Assembly: GCA_020636195.1 (NCBI GenBank)
Contig: JACJYH010000002.1
Location: 310,001 to 374,000, forward strand
DNA from: Lewinellaceae bacterium
GTDB taxonomy: Bacteria > Bacteroidota > Bacteroidia > Chitinophagales > Saprospiraceae
DNA: 64,000 bases
Direction: 5' to 3'
The first letter of the stretch is position 1. The number at the start of each line of letters is the position of its first letter. Of this stretch, positions 52,055 through 59,697 are shown in pieces. Position numbers and translations under genes: made by a program. Under the pieces are notes generated by a model. The model ran no database searches. It had not been told where the DNA came from and worked only from the letters and a program-made list of their open reading frames with translations.

Positions 52055-53299
52055 ATGTCATTGAAAAAGCCAAAATTACTTTCGCCGGTTGGATCTTTTG
52101 AATCCTTGCATTCTGCCATTAGAGCAGGTGCTGATGCCATCTATTTTGGTGTGGAACAGCTCAATATGCGTACAAAATCCGTTCCCACCATCACAATAGA
52201 CGATATAAAGGAGGTCGCAGATGTGTGCAAGAAACATGGTGTGCAATCTTACCTCACGCTGAATACGGTGATGTATGATTATGACATGCAATTGGTTCAG
52301 AAAATTGTTAATACTTGCAAGGAAGATGGTATAGACGCCATTATAGCATCTGATTATGCGGTCTTTGAAATATGCAAAACCGTGGGTATTCCACTGCATA
52401 TCAGTACACAAGCCAATGTGACCAATGTTGAATCAGTGGGCTTTTTCTCCCATTTGGCAGATGTCATCGTTTTATCCAGAGAGTTGACAGTGACACAAGT
52501 GAAGCACATCACCCAAGAGATAAAAAGAAGAAATATTAGAGGGATTTCCGGTGAATTAATGAAGATTGAGACCTTTATCCACGGTGCACTATGTATGGCT
52601 GTCTCAGGAAAATGTTACTTGAGCTTACATGAGAAGAATGCCTCTGCAAATAGAGGCGCTTGTGTTCAAAATTGCAGACGACCATATCAAGTGGTGGACT
52701 TAGAAACAGGCAATGAATTGCTCATTGACAATGAGTACATCATGTCACCCAAAGATTTGTGTACCATCCCATTTTTGGATGAAATGATAGATGCGGGCAT
52801 TGACGTATTTAAGATTGAAGGCAGGAGTAAGTCGGCTGAGTATGTTTTTACAACCACAAAATGTTACAGAGAGGCCATCGATGCAGTGTTAGATGGTACA
52901 TTTACAGATGAGAAGGTGGCAGTGTGGATGGCAGAATTAGATAAAGTCTATAATCGTGGATTTTGGGACGGATACTTCATGGGTAAAAAACTTGGAGAAT
53001 GGACAAAAAATCCCGGATCCATTGCCAAAGAAAAGAAGGTATATTTGGCCAAATGCACGAGATATTACCCCAAGATAAAAGTAGCAGAATTCCTTATTGA
53101 AAACGGCACGTTGAAGGCCGGAGATCCATTGATGGTTTTAGGGAGAAATACGGGTTCTGATAAAATTACTTTGGATACTTTGATGATCAATGGCGCACCG
53201 GGTGAAACAGCTATGAAGGGAGACAAAATCACTTTTCCATTTGAGTCCGCACTCAAAGCCAATGACAAACTGTATAAGGTGGTTTCAGACAATGGCTAA
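52055..53299 (+). CDS. U32-family protein (TrhP/RlhA-like RNA hydroxylation factor)
   Basis: 414 residues. Peptidase U32 family by name, but characterised members hydroxylate RNA (tRNA wobble uridine by TrhP, 23S by RlhA) and carry an iron-sulfur site. It opens PKLLSPVGSFESLHSAIRAGADAIYFG and has FIHGALCMAVSGKCYLS, NRGACVQNCRRPY (four cysteines for the cluster) and FKIEGRSKSAEYV. Which RNA is its target is not clear; the short form fits TrhP best. The last 8 bases overlap a ferredoxin gene, which suggests the two work together. Confidence 0.88.
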   Translation: MSLKKPKLLSPVGSFESLHSAIRAGADAIYFGVEQLNMRTKSVPTITIDDIKEVADVCKKHGVQSYLTLNTVMYDYDMQLVQKIVNTCKEDGIDAIIASDYAVFEICKTVGIPLHISTQANVTNVESVGFFSHLADVIVLSRELTVTQVKHITQEIKRRNIRGISGELMKIETFIHGALCMAVSGKCYLSLHEKNASANRGACVQNCRRPYQVVDLETGNELLIDNEYIMSPKDLCTIPFLDEMIDAGIDVFKIEGRSKSAEYVFTTTKCYREAIDAVLDGTFTDEKVAVWMAELDKVYNRGFWDGYFMGKKLGEWTKNPGSIAKEKKVYLAKCTRYYPKIKVAEFLIENGTLKAGDPLMVLGRNTGSDKITLDTLMINGAPGETAMKGDKITFPFESALKANDKLYKVVSDNG

Positions 53300-53516
53300 G
53301 ATAATTCATTACCGTGACAAGTGTATAGGCTGCAATATTTGCTTCGAAATGCAACCTGAGTATTGGAGAATATCAAGAAAAGATGGAAAGGCAACATTGG
53401 TCAACGGAAAATTGAAAAAAGATACAACCATTCTCTCGATTCCGGACGATGACATCGAAAAATCAAAAGACACGGCGACCCATTGCCCTGTGAAGATTAT
53501 AAAAGTGTTTGAATGA
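53292..53516 (+). CDS. Small 4Fe-4S ferredoxin-like protein
   Basis: 74 residues. Start at 53292 (MAKIIHYRDKCIGCNICFEM); the longer frame from 53241 would overlap the U32 gene needlessly. One cluster is visible: C-x2-C-x2-C in CIGCNIC and a distant Cys-Pro in THCPVKIIKV, the standard single-cluster pattern. It overlaps the U32 gene by 8 bases, so translation is coupled and it may feed electrons to, or help load, the U32 iron-sulfur site (inference). Confidence 0.88.
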   Translation: MAKIIHYRDKCIGCNICFEMQPEYWRISRKDGKATLVNGKLKKDTTILSIPDDDIEKSKDTATHCPVKIIKVFE

Positions 53517-53694
53517 ATTTTTCTTTTGAATTTTTATTTTTTTGTGTAGGGATTAATGATAAAGAAATCAAACCGTTAAAATGAAGTAATTAACATTTGG
53601 GAGAAAAAATCAGAATTACTATCACTATGTCCTTCGCTGGTACTTGACTTTACCGCCCACAAAAAGATAAAAAAATATAGTTTTTATAAATAAT

Positions 53695-53724
53695 TGTACA
53701 TATATTTGTACATTATTTAGTACA
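53695..53724 (+). promoter_or_regulatory. Toxin-antitoxin operator and -7 box
   Basis: Three TGTACA-type half-palindromic sites at 53695, 53707 and 53719 (the third is AGTACA) are spaced exactly 12 bases apart. A -7 box TATATTTG at 53701-53708 lies between and over them. TGTACA is the known core of the E. coli yefM-yoeB operator, so binding by the antitoxin here would block the promoter (autoregulation). Confidence 0.75.
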
Positions 53725-53735
53725 AAATATAAATT

Positions 53736-53990
53736 ATGCTTATTGCAACAATTTCGGACTTTCGAAAAGATATAAAGAAATACCTTGAAAGAGTGATCGA
53801 AAATTATGAAACCCTTATTATTAACCGTGGAAAAGATACAGGAGTCGTAATTATGTCATTACATGAATATAATTCGTTGACAGCTACTCATCACGAATTA
53901 TCTTCTAAAAAAAATGAACAAAGATTGGATTCGGCTATTGAAAAATTAAATAACGGGTCATCATTTACAAAGGAATTAATTGAACCATGA
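53736..53990 (+). CDS. YefM/Phd-family antitoxin
   Basis: 84 residues. N-terminal PhdYefM DNA-binding fold: TISDFRKDIKKYLERVIENYETLIINRG, then VVIMSLHEYNSLTAT. The C-terminal half is charged and probably disordered until bound to the toxin. It is preceded by a TGTACA operator and overlaps the toxin gene by 4 bases (ATGA). It neutralises the YoeB toxin and represses its own operon. Confidence 0.93.
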   Translation: MLIATISDFRKDIKKYLERVIENYETLIINRGKDTGVVIMSLHEYNSLTATHHELSSKKNEQRLDSAIEKLNNGSSFTKELIEP

Positions 53991-54244
53991 AGTATGTCTT
54001 CGTTGACGAATCATGGGAAGACTATTTGTATTGGCAAAAAAGCGATAAGAAAACCTTGGCCAAAATAAACAATCTGTTGAAGGATATTTCAAGGACACCA
54101 TTTTCAGGACTCGGAAAACCAGAACCATTAAAATACAAATACTCAGGTTATTGGTCCCGAAGGATCGATGACGAACATCGCTTAATTTATCAGGTGAAAG
54201 ATGATGAAATTCTAATAGCAAAATGTAGATTTCATTATGATTAA
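53987..54244 (+). CDS. yoeB: YoeB-family mRNA interferase toxin
   Basis: 85 residues, almost the size of E. coli YoeB. It cuts mRNA in the ribosome A site. Catalytic residues line up with E. coli numbering: Glu46 in KPEPLK, Arg65 in EHRLIY, His83 and Tyr84 in CRFHYD. WEDYLYWQKSDKK and SGYWSRRI are also conserved. All key residues are intact, so the toxin is probably active. It is translationally coupled to the antitoxin gene. Confidence 0.95.
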   Translation: MKYVFVDESWEDYLYWQKSDKKTLAKINNLLKDISRTPFSGLGKPEPLKYKYSGYWSRRIDDEHRLIYQVKDDEILIAKCRFHYD

Positions 54245-54448
54245 AAAATAAAATAGGGATAGTAAACAGGGCTTTCGTCAAATTAATTAAAAGTAGTGTA
54301 CTCACCTCAAAAGTAAGCATGCCGGACAGATGGCGAAGAAATAATGATACATCTTAATGAAGATGAAATATATTTGGTAGGAACTCAGGTGTGTCGTACA
54401 TTTGTAATGCGGACAATTTGTTAGTTTATATTTTTAAGAAACATCTTA

Positions 54449-55087
54449 ATGGAATTTAATAAAATAAAGAGAGGAGCTAATAGGACAGAAGAAAATATCA
54501 ATAAAATTTTTGAAATATTAGATTCGACTTTTTTATGTCACGTTTCATTTATTCACGAAAATCAAAGTATGATAATCCCAACTGCATATGGTAGAAATGG
54601 TGATTATTTATATATTCATGGTTCAAGTAAAAGTTTTATGCTAAATCAAATTTTAAAGAATCAAAATATTTGTATTTCTGTGACCCAATTAGATGGAATC
54701 GTATTAGCTAGAACTTTATTTGACACTTCTGTAAATTATCGTTCTGTAATTATGTTTGGAAAGGCCGAATTAATAGAAAATCAAGACGAAAAAATTGAAG
54801 GATTAAAAATAATTACCGATAACATAATCAAAAATCGTTGGAATGAAGTTCCTATTGGAAGCGAAAATGAAATTAAAGCAACAATGGTTGTAAAATTTAA
54901 AATTGAAAAAATATCTGCAAAAGTGAGAGAAAATGGACCAGAAGGTGACGAGGACAAAACAAATGAAGTTTGGTCTGGACATATCCCTTTAGTTTTAATA
55001 GCAAAAGAACCTATACAAGATAAAAAATTTGGAACTGAAATAGAGATTTCTGATAGTGTTAAAGCATTTTGGAATGAACATAAATAA
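54449..55087 (+). CDS. Pyridoxamine 5'-phosphate oxidase-like flavin protein
   Basis: 212 residues of the Pyridox_ox_2 / FMN-binding split-barrel type. It has FLCHVSFIHENQSMIIPTAY, YLYIHGSSKSFMLNQIL, VSVTQLDG-like ISVTQLDGIVLART and the NYRSVIMFGKAELI block. Members include flavin-, haem- or F420-binding reductases and Nim-like proteins, so the substrate is not assigned. It is distinctly AT-rich and lies in the same accessory patch as the toxin-antitoxin pair, between U32-ferredoxin and a barrel gene. The 200 bases before it hold no gene. Confidence 0.85.
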   Translation: MEFNKIKRGANRTEENINKIFEILDSTFLCHVSFIHENQSMIIPTAYGRNGDYLYIHGSSKSFMLNQILKNQNICISVTQLDGIVLARTLFDTSVNYRSVIMFGKAELIENQDEKIEGLKIITDNIIKNRWNEVPIGSENEIKATMVVKFKIEKISAKVRENGPEGDEDKTNEVWSGHIPLVLIAKEPIQDKKFGTEIEISDSVKAFWNEHK

Positions 55088-55317
55088 AAACTACAACAAA
55101 CAACTTAGTTTTCGTGGTATGCGCATCACCCAGTACCGATATTTTAGCAAAAAACGCATTAAACTATGCCTTCAATTACGCGTTTACAATAGAAAAATGG
55201 ATTTTTACTTGATTAGCACGGCTTCGAAAGTCCGTCGCCATTGTTATACATTACCGTTGAAAAAACTTCGTTTTTCTTTAACTATTCACAGGGAATTGCT
55301 CCAATGTGCAACTTGCT

Positions 55318-56190
55318 TTAAAATCTAAAACCAAAGGATACTTGGAATCCAACGTTTCTATCAAAGTCATCACTGAAAATGAATTTTTTCCTTGTTTCAT
55401 CGTAGGCTGATCTTAAGTGATCAACTCTATTATTGGTCACATCGGTGAGCCCATATTCATACCGTAAACCACAGTAGAATCCTTTATTGATGAAGAAATT
55501 GATGCTTCCTGCTAAACCAAAATCGACTCTATTATACAGTACACCGTTCAATTCATTCTCTCTATAGTCATAGTAAGCTCCTGCATCTTTTGTGATGGTC
55601 GCAATTTTTCCATCGGCGACATACACCTGTGGGCCTGCAATCCCGGAAGCGGACGCTTTAGCTTTGTCAGAATAATAGTTGTGCACCAATGAATTTCGGA
55701 AATACAATCCATCCGGATCGTCATAACTGACAAATCTAAGGGTTCCTGCGCCGCGTGGCCCAACCAGAAATGCCGCATAAAAACCTGCGTTGAACTCAAA
55801 TTTTCTAGATGGTTTCCACTGCACCATGATAGGCAAGGAGATGTAGGCGTTTGATACCTTCATATTGATATCCACATTGCCCTTTTCATAGAAGAAGGCT
55901 TGACCCAGTGGTACTTTATAGAATGATGATCCATTGTAGTTGTATTTGGTGCCTATTTGTTGGTAAATAATTTCAAAATTGAGCCCAACTCTATCCAAAA
56001 AGCGATATGTGTAGTTGACTCCAAAATGAAAACCATTTGTCAAGGAGAAGGATTCACTGGCATTTTCTACAGGCCCTGAAAATTTATTGTAGTTTAGTCC
56101 GGCTCTGATTCCAAAAGATTGAGCATTTCCAAGTTGAATCGCAAATGCAAAACAAATAACAATGAAAAGACAATTTTTTATATAATGCAT
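55318..56190 (-). CDS. PorT-like outer-membrane beta-barrel protein
   Basis: 290 residues from ATG at 56190, which starts a good signal peptide (MHYIKNCLFIVICFAFAIQL ... AQS). The in-frame ATG at 56217 overlaps the -7 box and is rejected. The mature protein begins FGIRAGLNYNKFSG, as in the PorT/OprF-like barrel family, has many amphipathic strands (FHFGVNYTYRFLDRVGLNFE, KGFYCGLRYEYGLTDVTNN) and ends with VGFQVSFGFRF, a C-terminal aromatic typical of outer-membrane barrels. Role unknown. Confidence 0.85.
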   Translation of the reverse strand: MHYIKNCLFIVICFAFAIQLGNAQSFGIRAGLNYNKFSGPVENASESFSLTNGFHFGVNYTYRFLDRVGLNFEIIYQQIGTKYNYNGSSFYKVPLGQAFFYEKGNVDINMKVSNAYISLPIMVQWKPSRKFEFNAGFYAAFLVGPRGAGTLRFVSYDDPDGLYFRNSLVHNYYSDKAKASASGIAGPQVYVADGKIATITKDAGAYYDYRENELNGVLYNRVDFGLAGSINFFINKGFYCGLRYEYGLTDVTNNRVDHLRSAYDETRKKFIFSDDFDRNVGFQVSFGFRF

Positions 56191-56214
56191 AAAACGACAT
56201 TTTATAATTTGACG

Positions 56215-56222
56215 CAAAGGTA
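56215..56222 (-). promoter_or_regulatory. -7 box before the PorT-like gene
   Basis: Minus-strand TACCTTTG, a perfect TAnnTTTG. It sits over the upstream candidate ATG (56217), which fixes the real start at 56190. Confidence 0.6.
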
Positions 56223-56428
56223 AATAAATTCTTTTCCATATAACGAGAGAGACGGTGAATTTGCCTGATTTATTATTTAGATATGAGCGTTAAACATTTC
56301 TTAAAGGGTTTAATTGCTGGATTTCGATTCACGACTTTTGAAAATTAGCAAATGTATATACACAATTTGATTACTAAAGTTAGTTTGTCATTATTCGCTA
56401 TCTCACATTAAAAAACCGATTTAATTCT

Positions 56429-56436
56429 TAGCTTTG
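56429..56436 (+). promoter_or_regulatory. -7 box before trmB
   Basis: TAGCTTTG fits TAnnTTTG, 29 bases before the trmB ATG. It is divergent from the barrel promoter in the same 275-base gap. Confidence 0.5.
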
Positions 56437-56465
56437 CATCTCAAAATATCAAAGCTTTTTTCTGT

Positions 56466-57152
56466 ATGGGAAAGAATAAATTGGAAAGGTTTGCGTACCT
56501 ACACCAATGTCCTTTGGTTTACCAAAATTTCAATCCATTGATACCTGTATTGATCCACGAAAATACAGAAGTGGGCAATATGAAAGGGCAATGGAAAAGT
56601 AATAATTTCAATAATAATAACCCCATTGTTTTAGAACTGGCTTGTGGTGGTGGTGAATACACAGTGGCTTTGGCCAATGCCCATCCACAAAAGAATTTTA
56701 TTGGTGTAGATATCAAAGGAGCCAGAATATGGAAGGGCGCCAATATTTCTATGTCAAAAGGTTTATCAAATGTGGCTTTTTTGAGAACAAGGATAGAACA
56801 ATTGTCCAATTTTTTTGATCGTGATGAAGTAGATGAGATATGGATTACGTTTCCCGATCCATTTCTGAGAGGAAGTAAAGAAAATAAAAGATTGACATCA
56901 GATCGGTTTTTAGATATATATACCCATTTATTAAAGCCAAAAGGCGTCATTCATCTGAAAACTGATGATGAAACGTTGTATCAATTTACTCTAGACACTA
57001 TTGCGCAGAGAGCAGGTGCATCATTAGTGTATGCAAATGATGATATCTATGCCAATCCATTGGCCTACGTTGCTCTGCAGTACAAGACCTATTATGAATT
57101 AGAACATCTATCGAAAGGAAGGAAAATAAAATATATTCAATTTACAATCTAA
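56466..57152 (+). CDS. trmB: tRNA (guanine-N7)-methyltransferase
   Basis: Makes m7G46 in tRNA with S-adenosylmethionine. 228 residues. SAM-binding loop LELACGGGEYTVALA, then FIGVDIKGARIWKGA, the active-site block IWITFPDPFLRG and HLKTDDETLYQFT. The N-terminus MGKNKLERFAYLHQCPLVYQ is typical of Bacteroidota TrmB. It is 4 bases from the polyprenyl synthase gene downstream and has its own -7 box. Confidence 0.95.
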   Translation: MGKNKLERFAYLHQCPLVYQNFNPLIPVLIHENTEVGNMKGQWKSNNFNNNNPIVLELACGGGEYTVALANAHPQKNFIGVDIKGARIWKGANISMSKGLSNVAFLRTRIEQLSNFFDRDEVDEIWITFPDPFLRGSKENKRLTSDRFLDIYTHLLKPKGVIHLKTDDETLYQFTLDTIAQRAGASLVYANDDIYANPLAYVALQYKTYYELEHLSKGRKIKYIQFTI

Positions 57153-57156
57153 TACG

Positions 57157-58137
57157 ATGCAGTTACAAGATTTGATACAAGGCACGATTCAGCATGTGAG
57201 ATCATTTTCTTTTAAACCCTCGCCTGAACAACTGTATGCACCGGCAGATTATATCATGTCTCTTGGTGGGAAACACATACGACCTATTTTGACTGCAATA
57301 GGATATCATTTGTACAAAGAAGATGCCCAAACATCCTATAACTTGGCTTTGGCAATGGAAATATTTCATAATTTTACTTTAGTGCATGATGATTTGATGG
57401 ATGAAGCAGATCTTAGACGAGGTGCAATGACAGTTCATAAAAAGTACAGTCCTTCTACTGCGATATTGACAGGTGATGTGATGTTGATTCAAGCTGTTGG
57501 TTTGATTCAAGCTTTCGCTAAAAATTCAAGCAACACAGATGTTATGGATATATTCGTCAAAACAGCCACAGAAGTATGTGAAGGACAACAGCTGGACATG
57601 GATTTTGAAACAATAAATGAAGTGCCTATCCACGATTATATTGAAATGATAAGGATGAAAACTTCATCTTTGCTAGGCGGATGTATAGAGATTGGCGCAT
57701 GTGCTGCGGGTGCAGACAGCATCAATAGGAAACATCTAAATGCTTTTGCAGAAAATTTTGGTATTGCCTTTCAGATTCAAGACGATGTGCTAGATACCTT
57801 TGGTGATGGAAAATCCGTCGGTAAAACGATAGGAGGAGACATCTTGCGCAATAAAAAAACCTACCTCTATCTCAAAACTTTAGAGTTAGCAACTGATGCT
57901 CAGAAGGAAGAATTAACTTATCTTTATAGTCCTGAAAATACTGTAAGCGACAAGGAAAAAATAGAAAAAGTAATCTCTATCATGAAGGAAGTACATGTAA
58001 GAGTTTATGCTGATGAACTTATTATGTCATATCAAGGGTTGTCAAAATCCCACCTAGATCAGTGTGATTGTGTCAATACATCATTAAAAGGTGAATTAAG
58101 CCGATGGATAGAATCCTTGAGTCGGCGAGAATCGTGA
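57157..58137 (+). CDS. Polyprenyl diphosphate synthase
   Basis: Trans-isoprenyl diphosphate synthase of 326 residues that builds long isoprenoid chains (quinone side chain or carotenoid precursor). Both aspartate-rich motifs are intact: HDDLMDEADLRRG and QIQDDVLDTFGD. GGKHIRPIL and KTSSLLGGCIEIGA are typical. Product length cannot be set from sequence alone. It ends 12 bases from the convergent PLP enzyme gene. Confidence 0.92.
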   Translation: MQLQDLIQGTIQHVRSFSFKPSPEQLYAPADYIMSLGGKHIRPILTAIGYHLYKEDAQTSYNLALAMEIFHNFTLVHDDLMDEADLRRGAMTVHKKYSPSTAILTGDVMLIQAVGLIQAFAKNSSNTDVMDIFVKTATEVCEGQQLDMDFETINEVPIHDYIEMIRMKTSSLLGGCIEIGACAAGADSINRKHLNAFAENFGIAFQIQDDVLDTFGDGKSVGKTIGGDILRNKKTYLYLKTLELATDAQKEELTYLYSPENTVSDKEKIEKVISIMKEVHVRVYADELIMSYQGLSKSHLDQCDCVNTSLKGELSRWIESLSRRES

Positions 58138-58149
58138 TGTTTTGAAATC

Positions 58150-59412
58150 TTATTGAGAATTATCAAGCGCTTCTGTGATGTCTCTGATGATGTCGCCGAC
58201 AAATTCGACACCTATGGACAAACGAATCAAATTTTCAGTTATACCCATTTCTTGTTTATGTTCATCATCGATTCCGGCATGCGTCATCGTATGAGGATGC
58301 TCTGCCAAGCTTTCTGTACTGCCTAAACTGACAGCCAACTTTATCATTTGTAAATGATTTAAGAAAGCAAAAGCCTCTTTTTCCTTTCCCTTGATTAAAA
58401 ATGAAACCATGGCTCCCGGACCGGAACATTGTTTTTTATAAATAGGATAGGTGGGATCATCGTCGTCAAGTAGTCCAAGATAATATACCTTCTCAACAAG
58501 TGGATGTGCATCCAACATTTTTGCCACTTCAATGGCGTTTTTTGTTTGTTGCTCAAATCTCACTTTCAGCGTTTCCAGAGATCTCAGTAGAAGCCAACCG
58601 GTCCAAGGGCCTGCCATATTGCCCAAAAAAGTTCTCAATGTTTTTATTCTCGACATACATTCCTTATTGGAAAGAACTGCACCTGCGATGACATCACTGT
58701 GTCCGCCTATATATTTTGTTGCTGAGTACACTACGATATCTGCGCCTAATTTTAGCGGATGTTGCCATATTGGTCCTAAGTAGGTATTGTCCACGACAGT
58801 GTACACCGTCTTTTCAGGAGTGGAGAGAGATTTTGCCAATTGACTACATTTAGAGATGTCTATTAATGCATTGGTTGGATTGGCCGGTGTCTCGATATAA
58901 ATCAAGGCAATTTTATCTGATCGACCTTCTGCTTTTAAATTGAGTATGACTTCGTCAATGTCATGTTGTTGTGAAAAACCTACAGCTGTGATACCATATC
59001 TGGGTAAAAAATGATTGATAAAATGGTCTGTGCCTCCATATACGGGCATGCTATACAATAAAATGTCACCGGGATTCAAAAACTCTAAGAGAACCGTGCT
59101 GATGGCTGACATCCCACTTTCGAAGACAGCGCAATCTTCGGCACCATCCCACAAGCACAACCTATTTTCAAGGATTTCTAGGTCAGGGTTGTTTAATCGG
59201 CTATAAATCAATCCAAGTTCTTCATTTGGTTGTTGCTCTCGTAGTCCGTATGCCAATTCAAAAAAAGCTTTGCCCTCTTGAGCGTTTTTAAACACAAAGG
59301 TGGAAGTTTGGAATATGGGACATTTTATAGCGCCTTCTGAGAGCTCAGGTTTGTATCCATGAGACATCATCAAGGATTCAGGTCTAAATTGTGATATATC
59401 TTTTGATTTCAT
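58150..59412 (-). CDS. Trans-sulfuration PLP enzyme (methionine gamma-lyase / cystathionine synthase type)
   Basis: 420 residues from the chosen start. Cys/Met metabolism PLP enzyme: YSRLNNPDLEILENRL, ESGMSAISTVLLEFL, the aspartate in VVDNTYLGPIWQHPL, and the PLP lysine in SATKYIGGHSD. Sequence SLGSTESLAEHPHTMTHAGI is the conserved C-terminal block. Methionine gamma-lyase is the most similar type by eye, but gamma-synthase or beta-lyase activity is possible. I prefer ATG at 59412 (MKSKDISQFRPESLMMSHGY) over 59445. A mini-element lies about 80 bases upstream. Confidence 0.9.
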   Translation of the reverse strand: MKSKDISQFRPESLMMSHGYKPELSEGAIKCPIFQTSTFVFKNAQEGKAFFELAYGLREQQPNEELGLIYSRLNNPDLEILENRLCLWDGAEDCAVFESGMSAISTVLLEFLNPGDILLYSMPVYGGTDHFINHFLPRYGITAVGFSQQHDIDEVILNLKAEGRSDKIALIYIETPANPTNALIDISKCSQLAKSLSTPEKTVYTVVDNTYLGPIWQHPLKLGADIVVYSATKYIGGHSDVIAGAVLSNKECMSRIKTLRTFLGNMAGPWTGWLLLRSLETLKVRFEQQTKNAIEVAKMLDAHPLVEKVYYLGLLDDDDPTYPIYKKQCSGPGAMVSFLIKGKEKEAFAFLNHLQMIKLAVSLGSTESLAEHPHTMTHAGIDDEHKQEMGITENLIRLSIGVEFVGDIIRDITEALDNSQ

Positions 59413-59493
59413 GATTGACAAATTATTACAATGAAGTGAATGCAAAACAACAAAAAATCTATGAAAGGCCCATCATGATATTGATCAGACTAA

Positions 59494-59653
59494 GAGTATG
59501 TTTAAAATTTATCCTTTAGCTAGAAAATGTTTTATTTCGGCTTCTAATTCGTTAAATTTTTCATCGAATTGCCCACATTCGACTTCAAAATTTGCCTTTT
59601 TTCGCTCAAAATAATTCCATTTTATTATCCAAAAACAAAATTTAAACATACTC
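59494..59653. mobile_element. Full-length miniature inverted-repeat element
   Basis: 160 bases with inverted ends: the left end GAGTATGTTTAAAATTT and the right end, read on the minus strand, GAGTATGTTTAAATTTT, 17 bases with one mismatch. TAA flanks it directly on both sides (59491-59493 and 59654-59656), as a 3-base target duplication would. The deleted 74-base relative at 35043-35116 has the same ends and the same TAA flanks. No transposase is encoded, so it would need one in trans. It carries one small frame across nearly its whole length on the minus strand. Confidence 0.8.
59509..59649 (-). CDS. 46-codon frame inside the mini-element
   Basis: An open frame from ATG in one inverted end to a TAA in the other. 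The predicted 46-residue peptide begins MFKFCFWIIKWNYFERKK (aromatic and basic) and ends with an acidic helix FNELEAEIKHFLAKG. It might be a remnant of a longer mobile-element protein or a real small peptide. The deleted copy at 35 kb has a stop after 7 codons in this frame. No promoter or ribosome site is apparent, so confidence that it is expressed is low. Confidence 0.3.
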   Translation of the reverse strand: MFKFCFWIIKWNYFERKKANFEVECGQFDEKFNELEAEIKHFLAKG

Positions 59654-59697
59654 TAATTAAAACAAGTATATATATTCCAATCCAAATTATATGGATT

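Noticed and set aside
54245..54448. attC-like or integrase target around the PPOX gene
   Set aside because: No convincing paired recombination site or integrase gene could be found, so an integron-cassette reading was dropped.
55056..55328. 90-codon plus-strand frame after the flavin protein gene
   Set aside because: It overlaps both neighbouring genes, has low-complexity basic content and no promoter or family match. The spacer is better read as non-coding.
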